5,002 bases of DNA from Methylotetracoccus sp. (GTDB lineage: Bacteria; Pseudomonadota; Gammaproteobacteria; Methylococcales; Methylococcaceae): the NCBI GenBank assembly GCA_025458755.1, contig JALORT010000198.1:1-5002 (forward strand). The letters run 5' to 3'. The notes below the pieces were generated by a model. That model did no database searches. It saw only the letters and a list, made by a program, of their open reading frames with translations, and was not told the DNA's origin. How positions within the stretch are numbered: position 1 is the stretch's first letter; every line of letters begins with the position of its first letter. Of this stretch, positions 1 through 5,002 are shown one piece after another. A program made the translations under genes and the position numbers.

Positions 1-6
1 AATACA

Positions 7-1026
7 ATGGCGGGCATATTACCTCACCGGCCGTGGTTACCCATGTTTCGCCAAATGTTCCTCCGGGTTTCATTCCTGCTCGTCGTCTCTTTCGCTGCCC
101 GCGCGGCGACGGCGCTTCCCGAAATCCGCATCGGCGTCCTCGCGTTTGGTACGGTGAACTGGGAGCTGGCCGCGATCCAGAACGACGGTTTGGCTAACGC
201 GGCCGGCATTCGGGTCGCGCCGACCCATCTCGCTAGCCCGGAGGCCGCCAAGATCGCGCTGCAGGGCGATACCGTCGACGTGATCGTCGCCGATTGGATC
301 TGGGTTGCCCGACAGCGGGAGCAGGGACTGGATTTTACCTTCTCGCCGTATTCGACCAGTCACGGGGCGTTGATTGTGCCGCCTAATTCACCGATCCGTT
401 CGATCGCGGATCTTAAGGGCAAGAAACTGGGTGTCGCCGGCGGCGGCATCGACAAAAATTGGTTGCTGCTGCAGGCTCTTGCCCAGAAAAAACACCGTTT
501 GGATTTAGCCCGATCGGCCAAGGTCGCGTTTGGTGCGCCACCGTTGCTGAATCAGCAGCTGCTGCAGGGCCGACTCGATGCGCTGCTCAACTACTGGCAT
601 TATGCCGCTAAACTCGAGGCCCAAGGGTATCGGCAGCTCTTGGATGGTCGAGGCCTGCTTCGCGGGTTGGGTATCGAGGCCGAGCTGGCCAACCTGGGCT
701 ATGTCTTCCGTAGTGCTTGGGCTACTCAGAATGATAAGGCATTGAAATCATTCTTTCAGATTTCATCGACGGCCCGTGATGGGCTCTGTGAGAACGACGC
801 GGCGTGGCAAAAGATCGTGGCTCTGACCGGAGAAACCGATCCGGAAACCCTGACGCTGCTGCGCCATCGGTACTGCGAGGGAAGAATCAGGCAGTGGGGC
901 GATGCCGAAGTGAAAGCGGCAGAACAGGTTTTCAGCCTGTTGCGGGAGATGGGTGGTGAGAGCCTGACCGGCAAATCGCAACGGCTGCCGAGCGGGGTAT
1001 TTTGGTCGTTCGCGGCACAGCGTTGA
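7..1026 (+). CDS. ABC transporter periplasmic substrate-binding protein (NMT1/THI5-like)
   Basis: Probable periplasmic solute-binding component of an ABC importer of the nitrate/sulfonate/taurine/thiamine-precursor class; the substrate cannot be told from sequence. A signal peptide is visible: basic FRQMFLR, a hydrophobic stretch at residues 21-30, and a likely cleavage after ATA (residue 36). The mature part opens with EIRIGVLAFGTVNWE, and the class-typical RSIADLKGKKLGV lies at residues 131-143, after a region (90-97) that reports a captured ligand domain. The two cysteines, C261 and C290, could form a disulfide in the periplasm. The end (LPSGVFW near residues 327-333) looks natural. The start is uncertain: ATGs at 7, 43 and 55 are all in frame, none with a clear Shine-Dalgarno. 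The one at 43 or 55 gives the most normal signal peptide, and the frame is also open to the window edge. No permease or ATPase gene follows, so partners must be upstream or elsewhere. Confidence 0.85.
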   Translation: MAGILPHRPWLPMFRQMFLRVSFLLVVSFAARAATALPEIRIGVLAFGTVNWELAAIQNDGLANAAGIRVAPTHLASPEAAKIALQGDTVDVIVADWIWVARQREQGLDFTFSPYSTSHGALIVPPNSPIRSIADLKGKKLGVAGGGIDKNWLLLQALAQKKHRLDLARSAKVAFGAPPLLNQQLLQGRLDALLNYWHYAAKLEAQGYRQLLDGRGLLRGLGIEAELANLGYVFRSAWATQNDKALKSFFQISSTARDGLCENDAAWQKIVALTGETDPETLTLLRHRYCEGRIRQWGDAEVKAAEQVFSLLREMGGESLTGKSQRLPSGVFWSFAAQR

Positions 1027-1215
1027 GTGTGTGTTCCGAACCGACGGCCGTACCAATCCCCGTGGCTGCATGAACGCGACGACGAACTCACCGACCCGGT
1101 CGAGAATTTCAGCGAACGCTTCGTTCTGTCGCTAGATGCTGTTGCGGTTTTCCAAGTGAACAGTTGGCGGCGCGCAGCCGATTGGTTTATTCAGCGCAAT
1201 CGAGATCAGGAATGA
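1027..1215 (+). CDS. Possible small protein of 62 residues, unknown function
   Basis: I do not recognise this protein. It would start at a GTG directly abutting the TGA of the solute-binding protein gene, in the same frame, and end 7 bases before the DUF6489-like gene. No Shine-Dalgarno precedes the GTG, so expression would depend on translational coupling or on another start. In its favour, the C-terminal two thirds read like a soluble amphipathic protein (SERFVLSLDAVAVFQVNSWRRAADWF), third codon positions are about 60% G/C, and it fills the gap between two genes exactly. Against it, the first 15 residues are Pro/Arg-rich and look like untranslated sequence. It could also be chance open frame in a leader of the next gene. 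Confidence 0.35.
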   Translation: MCVPNRRPYQSPWLHERDDELTDPVENFSERFVLSLDAVAVFQVNSWRRAADWFIQRNRDQE

Positions 1216-1222
1216 CCCATTC

Positions 1223-1471
1223 ATGAAAATCAAATTTGATATCGAAATCACACCTCAGGAGTTGCGCGCCTTCTTGGGGTTGCCCGACGTCGAGCCTTTG
1301 CAGCAGGAACTGATGGAAACCGTTCGCCGCAACATGGCCTCAGGGATGGAAGGTTTTGACCCCGTTGCACTCATGAAGCCCTGGTTGCCCGCGCATATGC
1401 AGTCCATGGAAGCACTGCAAGGCTTGTGGCAGGGATTTCAGCGGGGACAGCGCACCGCAGGCGAGGATTAG
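1223..1471 (+). CDS. DUF6489-like small protein, 82 residues
   Basis: Small cytoplasmic protein with no signal peptide or membrane segment. The sequence resembles the DUF6489 family of proteobacterial proteins. It has an N-terminal strand (MKIKFDIEI), then TPQELRAFLGLPDVEPLQ (residues 10-27), then a predicted helix, then DPVALMKPWLP (residues 46-56) and a second helix rich in Met, Gln and aromatic residues (HMQSMEALQGLWQGFQ). The family's function is not known to me, and the assignment rests on recall of the GLPDV and DP..LMK.WLP patterns. An AGGA at 1208-1211 lies 11 bases before the ATG, a slightly long but usable ribosome binding site. It follows the 62-codon ORF by 7 bases and may be co-transcribed with the binding-protein gene. 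The hairpin at 1477-1500 just after its stop could end the transcript. Confidence 0.75.
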   Translation: MKIKFDIEITPQELRAFLGLPDVEPLQQELMETVRRNMASGMEGFDPVALMKPWLPAHMQSMEALQGLWQGFQRGQRTAGED

Positions 1472-1476
1472 AACCC

Positions 1477-1500
1477 TCAGCAGTTCCTAACGCCTGCTGA
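1477..1500 (+). terminator. Hairpin after the DUF6489-like gene, possible weak terminator
   Basis: TCAGCAG (1477-1483) pairs perfectly with CTGCTGA (1494-1500) around a 10-base loop, starting 5 bases after the stop codon. The following bases (AGATTTCC) contain only three T in a row, so a Rho-independent terminator would be weak. It could equally be a 3'-end stabilising stem. Confidence 0.3.
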
Positions 1501-1830
1501 AGATTTCCGTTCATCGTCCTCACGTTACCTATTACCAGCCCGCACACTTAGTCTGTGTCGTGCGGCGGATCATGTCGCTTGGCAAGAAAGGGGCTCAGGA
1601 AGGCGGTGGTGTTTTGCTCGCGAACTTGGTGGGTGGTGCCCTGCCTGCATCGCGTCCACCATCCCACGAAGCGTTCCGAGCCTGACAGCAATTAGGCGGC
1701 GATATTTTCTTTGCTCGACGAGATTTTTTGTTGCAGAGCGGAACAGCGAGCTTTCGCGCCGGGTTTCGGGTTTGCGGACTGGATGGAGGCGGGAAAAGAG
1801 ATCTCGACGATCGCAGGTCGGTCGCAAATG

Positions 1831-1848
1831 GGGTCGTCTCGCCGACCC
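1831..1848. repeat. Short hairpin GGGTCG/CGACCC
   Basis: GGGTCG (1831-1836) pairs with CGACCC (1843-1848) around a six-base loop. An overlapping alternative pairs GGTCGG (1816-1821) with CCGACC (1842-1847). The same hexamers recur at 1974-1979, 1982-1987 and 2019-2024. Confidence 0.45.
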
Positions 1849-1953
1849 GCGGACGGGAGCGGGCCGGACGGTCTGCTGTTCGAAGGATTGCAGCTAATTT
1901 TCAGGGCGAACGAATCGGCGTGTCGCTCTCGACCGTAACAGTGGCTGCCCCGT

Positions 1954-1999
1954 CCCGGGGGCATTCTGCTCATCGACCCCTCGACCCGGCCCGGGGGCA
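1954..1999. repeat. 10-base direct repeat CCCGGGGGCA, two copies
   Basis: CCCGGGGGCA occurs at 1954-1963 and again at 1990-1999, a 36-base period. The first copy also closes a TGCCCC/GGGGCA hairpin (1946-1951 with 1958-1963). Between the copies lies a tandem TCGACCC (1973-1979 and 1981-1987). The element sits within 100 bases of the 3' end of gltA. Confidence 0.5.
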
Positions 2000-2024
2000 G
2001 TAGTGTCTTGCGAAGACCGGGTCG
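1982..2024. repeat. 8-base perfect inverted repeat downstream of gltA
   Basis: CGACCCGG (1982-1989) is the exact reverse complement of CCGGGTCG (2017-2024), separated by 27 bases. It begins 25 bases past the gltA stop in the direction of gltA transcription, so it would fold in the gltA 3' untranslated RNA. No T-tract follows on the minus strand. It is therefore not a classical terminator, but it may protect or end the message in a Rho-dependent way. Confidence 0.4.
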
Positions 2025-2048
2025 GAGGCGGTGGCTTCAGTCGGGCAG

Positions 2049-3347
<1,299 letters not shown>

Positions 3348-3354
3348 TGCACTA

Positions 3355-3360
3355 CTCTCC
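3355..3360 (-). promoter_or_regulatory. Shine-Dalgarno of gltA, supports the GTG start
   Basis: On the minus strand GGAGAG (3360 down to 3355) stands 7 bases before the GTG at 3347-3345. This is near-ideal spacing, and no comparable site precedes the upstream in-frame ATG at 3395. Confidence 0.75.
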
Positions 3361-3372
3361 GTGCTGGTTGCG

Positions 3373-3420
3373 GGCACCAAAATTGTGCCAACCATACCAA
3401 GAAGCGTGTAAGTCCGTCAC
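3373..3420 (-). promoter_or_regulatory. Candidate gltA promoter with inverted repeat at the start site
   Basis: Reading the minus strand, GTGACG (3420-3415, four of six matches to TTGACA) is followed after 18 bases by TATGGT (3396-3391, four of six matches to TATAAT). This would start transcription near 3383. An inverted repeat, GGCAC/GTGCC (3373-3377 and 3385-3389 with 7 bases between), covers that predicted start. It could be an operator or a small 5' stem. Both calls are by eye. Confidence 0.35.
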
Positions 3421-3608
3421 GCGCGCGGGTGCTCCAACCGCCGCTTCCCCATGATCTTCGAGGAAACACAGCGTTTCGGATGCACCGCCATGGCGCTGAC
3501 GTGCTGCCGGGCTCCAGTTCTTCGTCTCGGGTTGGCGGTTCGGCCGGCTGATTCTCCTTGCTTGTGATAGGCTACGCCGCTACAGACCCGGCAATCGCCT
3601 GAATTCCG

Positions 3609-4229
3609 ATGATCATTGCGGTACTCAATCAGAAAGGCGGCGTTGGTAAGACAACGTTGTCGGTGAATCTCGCCGCGGCGCTGGCGCTGTCGGGCCAGCG
3701 TTCGCTGCTGATCGATGCGGATCCACAGGGTAGCGCCCTGGACTGGCAGGCGAGCCGCAAAGTGGAGAATCTTTTCCCGGTGCTTGGACTGGCGAAGCCC
3801 ACCTTGCACAAGGATATTCCCGACCTGGCGGACCACTATGACTATGTGATCATCGACGGGCCACCACGTGTCAATGAGTTGGCCCGCTCGGCGCTGATGG
3901 CCAGCGACAAGGTGGTGATCCCGGTGCAGCCTTCGCCGTATGATGTCTGGGCGGCCGATGAAATCATCAAGCTGATTCAGGAAGTCGCCATTTACAAGGA
4001 CGGTTTGCGCAGTGTGTTCGTGATCAATCGAAAGATCGTCAACACGGCGATCGGGCGCGATGTCGTCGATGCCTTGAAAGCGTACCCGTTTCCCGTTGCC
4101 CGGGCGATCGTCCATCAGCGGGTGGCTTTTGCCGAGAGCGCCGCAGCAGGTCTTTCGGTACTGGAGTTCGAGCCCAAAGGCTCGGCGGCGAAAGAGATCA
4201 AGTCTCTGGTGTCTGAACTACTGGAGTAA
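3609..4229 (+). CDS. ParA/ParF-type ATPase (small, Walker-type partition/positioning ATPase)
   Basis: A 206-residue P-loop ATPase of the ParA/MinD superfamily, of the short form lacking an N-terminal DNA-binding domain (like ParF or McdA). The deviant Walker A motif KGGVGKTT is at residues 9-16 with both signature lysines K9 and K14. The Walker A' motif IDADPQGSA is at 35-43, Walker B VIIDGPP at 80-86, and the ParF-typical VQPSPYDVWA at 106-115. All residues needed for ATP-dependent dimerisation are present. Such proteins usually bind DNA non-specifically as ATP dimers and move or space a cargo through a partner that stimulates hydrolysis. An in-frame TGA at 3600-3602 fixes the start; no Shine-Dalgarno is visible. 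The next gene begins 9 bases after the stop, so a two-gene operon is likely. No ParB, ParG or origin is seen, so a chromosomal positioning role is as plausible as plasmid partition. Confidence 0.9.
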   Translation: MIIAVLNQKGGVGKTTLSVNLAAALALSGQRSLLIDADPQGSALDWQASRKVENLFPVLGLAKPTLHKDIPDLADHYDYVIIDGPPRVNELARSALMASDKVVIPVQPSPYDVWAADEIIKLIQEVAIYKDGLRSVFVINRKIVNTAIGRDVVDALKAYPFPVARAIVHQRVAFAESAAAGLSVLEFEPKGSAAKEIKSLVSELLE

Positions 4230-4238
4230 TTACGAACG

Positions 4239-4595
4239 ATGGCCAAGAAAAAGTCCGTATCCATTTCCGTGAAGCCCGCCCATGTTCCGGCAGTGACCGC
4301 CGGCGGAACCTCAGCGATGACCGGGGATGTCATACCGCTGACTGCTCCGGCGAGCGGGGACGCCGCGGCGCTTGGCGCTGATTGCGGCATGGGGCTAATC
4401 GCCCGGACCGTATACGGTGCCGTGTATGCGTTGTCGTTCGGTTGCGTGTTCGGCGCGCTGATGGTGGTGCGTATCGTGCCCGGTCGCGACCTTCTGGCGA
4501 AAGGCATCTGTGATGGAGCACGGGCCGCCAGGCAGACGGCAGGGTGGCTGCCCGGGTCTGTGGAAAAGGCAGGGGAAGCGGGGCTGCGGGCTTAG
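4239..4595 (+). CDS. Small single-span membrane protein, candidate partner of the ParA ATPase
   Basis: I do not recognise a named family. The 118 residues fall into four parts. There is a basic start (MAKKKSVSISVKP), an unstructured Ala/Thr/Pro/Gly-rich stretch to about residue 50, and one hydrophobic segment at about 58-80 (VYGAVYALSFGCVFGALMVV) with a G68xxxG72 helix-packing motif. A short basic, probably amphipathic tail follows (RDLLAKGICDGARAAR). There is no signal peptide, so the N-terminus is probably cytoplasmic. GGAG at 4223-4226 overlaps the parA stop and lies 12 bases before the ATG, suggesting coupled translation. The tight pairing and Lys-rich N-terminus fit an ATPase partner: ParB, ParG, MinE and McdB use basic N-terminal segments to stimulate ParA/MinD hydrolysis. 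That role is inference. The real coding status is well supported by the ribosome site, spacing and high G/C at third positions. Confidence 0.75.
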   Translation: MAKKKSVSISVKPAHVPAVTAGGTSAMTGDVIPLTAPASGDAAALGADCGMGLIARTVYGAVYALSFGCVFGALMVVRIVPGRDLLAKGICDGARAARQTAGWLPGSVEKAGEAGLRA

Positions 4596-4619
4596 GCTCG
4601 CTGTTCATTCGGGCTGCTG

Positions 4620-4645
4620 CCCCGGCGCCCGATTCGGCGCCGGGG
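4620..4645 (+). terminator. Strong GC-rich hairpin, possible terminator of the parA operon
   Basis: CCCCGGCGCC (4620-4629) and GGCGCCGGGG (4636-4645) form a perfect 10-base-pair stem with a six-base loop, 25 bases after the stop of the small membrane protein gene. No T-tract follows (AACTTGG), so intrinsic termination is doubtful. A 3'-end stabilising or Rho-assisted stem is equally likely. Confidence 0.4.
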
Positions 4646-4654
4646 AACTTGGAC

Positions 4655-4676
4655 GGCATCGGTGTCTCCGAATGCC
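4655..4676 (+). repeat. Second hairpin upstream of the lipocalin gene
   Basis: GGCATCGG (4655-4662) pairs with CCGAATGCC (4668-4676), giving 8 base pairs with one bulged A and a five-base loop. It lies 9 bases after the stronger hairpin and 20 bases before the lipocalin ribosome binding site, so it would fold in the 5' leader of that gene if transcription reads through. Confidence 0.3.
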
Positions 4677-4695
4677 TGACGCCACCAACGAAACC

Positions 4696-4699
4696 GGAG
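4696..4699 (+). promoter_or_regulatory. Shine-Dalgarno of the lipocalin gene
   Basis: GGAG stands 6 bases before the ATG at 4706, which fixes the lipoprotein start. I see no convincing -35/-10 pair between 4596 and 4695. Confidence 0.65.
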
Positions 4700-4705
4700 T
4701 CGACC

Positions 4706-5002
4706 ATGCGCTTCCTCGCCCCACTATGTCTTGCTGTGTCCATCTCTCTGCTTTTCGGTTGTGCCGGATCCGGGAAGCCCCCGATCGAGACCGTGTCCAG
4801 CGTCGATTTGCAACGCTTTATGGGCGATTGGTTCGTCATCGCCGCGATACCGACGTTTATCGAGAAGAACGCCTACAACGCCATTGAATCGTACCGGCTG
4901 GCTGCCGATGGAACGGTCGAGACGACGTTTACATTTCGCGATGGATCGTTCGACGGGCCGTTGAAACGCTATACGCCACGAGGCTTCGTCAACGATTCAT
5001 CA
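4706..5002 (+). CDS. Lipocalin family outer-membrane lipoprotein (Blc-like), 3' end beyond the window
   Basis: The first 99 codons of a bacterial lipocalin; no stop is reached, so the gene is cut by the window edge (Blc proteins are usually about 175-190 residues). A lipoprotein signal is visible: MRF, a hydrophobic core, then LFGC with the lipidated Cys at 19. Ala follows at +2 rather than the Asp retention signal, pointing to the outer membrane. The lipocalin signature GDW is at residues 40-42, followed by the Blc-typical VIAAIPTFIEKNAYNAIESY (44-63). Then comes DGTVETTFTFRDGSFDGPLKRYTP, the second and third strands of the barrel. Blc-type lipocalins bind fatty acids or lysophospholipids and are thought to act in membrane lipid maintenance under stress. 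The gene is 110 bases past the small membrane protein gene, with hairpins between, so it is probably a separate unit. The symbol blc is not assigned because the C-terminal half is missing. Confidence 0.92.
   Translation, partial: MRFLAPLCLAVSISLLFGCAGSGKPPIETVSSVDLQRFMGDWFVIAAIPTFIEKNAYNAIESYRLAADGTVETTFTFRDGSFDGPLKRYTPRGFVNDSS

Larger units (their letters stand above)
1501..2048. other. Gene-free intergenic stretch with short inverted repeats
   Basis: I see no supportable gene here. Open frames of 75-93 codons exist on both strands at 1570-2003, but they overlap each other, lack ribosome binding sites and read as Arg/Ser/Pro-rich low-information sequence. The left half has an imperfect stem (TGGGTGGTG at 1630-1638 against 1657-1666, one bulge) and a T-rich patch around 1703-1729. 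The right half is strongly GC-rich and contains five GGGTCG/CGACCC words forming hairpins. The region could be a decayed mobile element, an untranslated RNA, or the 3' flank of gltA. Nothing in the sequence decides between these. Confidence 0.6.
3348..3608. promoter_or_regulatory. Divergent intergenic region between gltA and the parA-type gene
   Basis: These 261 bases must hold the promoters of both outward-facing genes. The gltA side has the candidate promoter at 3391-3420. On the parA side the best I find is an extended -10-like TGATAGGCT (3565-3573) without a convincing -35, which would give a leader of about 30 bases. A perfect 10-base palindrome, CGCCATGGCG, lies at 3486-3495 in the middle and could be a regulator site or chance. 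No small gene is supported. Confidence 0.5.

Noticed and set aside
1711..2003. Possible small genes on either strand in the intergenic region (75-93 codons)
   Set aside because: They overlap in several frames on both strands, have no Shine-Dalgarno, and encode Arg/Ser/Gly-rich sequence without any recognisable motif.
3369..3390. Sigma-54-like element (TGGCAC followed by TGGTGC) upstream of gltA
   Set aside because: The TGGCAC half fits, but the second half is TGGTG rather than TTGCA and the GC doublet is two bases out of register. It is better explained by the inverted repeat.
3417..4115. A 232-codon open frame on the minus strand opposite the parA-type gene
   Set aside because: It overlaps the ATPase gene, whose motifs are unmistakable. 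The antisense product is Arg/Asp/His-rich with no family resemblance, as expected of a shadow frame in GC-rich DNA.
3609..4595. Evidence for a plasmid or integrated plasmid partition locus
   Set aside because: A ParA-type ATPase alone is not enough. There is no ParB or ParG gene, no iteron array and no replication gene, and the flanking citrate synthase and lipocalin genes look chromosomal.
4330..4839. A 169-codon open frame on the minus strand across the small membrane protein and lipocalin genes
   Set aside because: It runs antisense through two better-supported genes and the hairpin region. Its protein is low-complexity Arg/Pro/Ser sequence.

Overview
The window (about 58-60% G+C by eye) looks like chromosomal DNA from a Gammaproteobacterium. 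The evidence is a type II (Gram-negative, hexameric-class) citrate synthase, a DUF6489-like small protein, a Blc-type outer-membrane lipocalin and a periplasmic ABC-transporter binding protein. A methylotroph or purple-sulfur-type relative is possible, but nothing here fixes the genus. I see no tRNA, rRNA, CRISPR array, intact insertion sequence or phage gene.

Layout. Positions 7-1026 (+) encode an exported NMT1/THI5-like solute-binding protein whose permease and ATPase partners are not in the window. A weakly supported 62-codon ORF (1027-1215, +) begins right after its stop codon, and a DUF6489-like small protein (1223-1471, +) follows. A hairpin at 1477-1500 may end this group. Positions 1501-2048 hold no gene I can support. 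Their right half is rich in GGGTCG/CGACCC words that form inverted repeats. Citrate synthase (gltA) lies on the minus strand; I place its start at a GTG at 3347 with a good Shine-Dalgarno, not at the upstream ATG at 3395. A 261-base intergenic region (3348-3608) separates gltA from the divergent parA-type gene (3609-4229, +). Nine bases later comes a 118-residue protein (4239-4595, +) with a basic N-terminus and one membrane segment. Two hairpins (4620-4645 and 4655-4676) precede a lipocalin lipoprotein gene (4706 to the window edge, incomplete).

How the genes relate. The citrate synthase is housekeeping TCA-cycle metabolism. The binding protein and the lipocalin are cell-envelope functions with no visible link to each other. 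The most interesting unit is the ParA ATPase plus the small membrane protein. No ParB, ParG or carboxysome gene is next to it, so the pair may be a two-gene system that positions or anchors some cellular cargo, with the small protein as the ATPase's partner. That role is inference; the sequence shows only the gene pairing, the ATPase motifs, and the basic tail and membrane segment of the partner.
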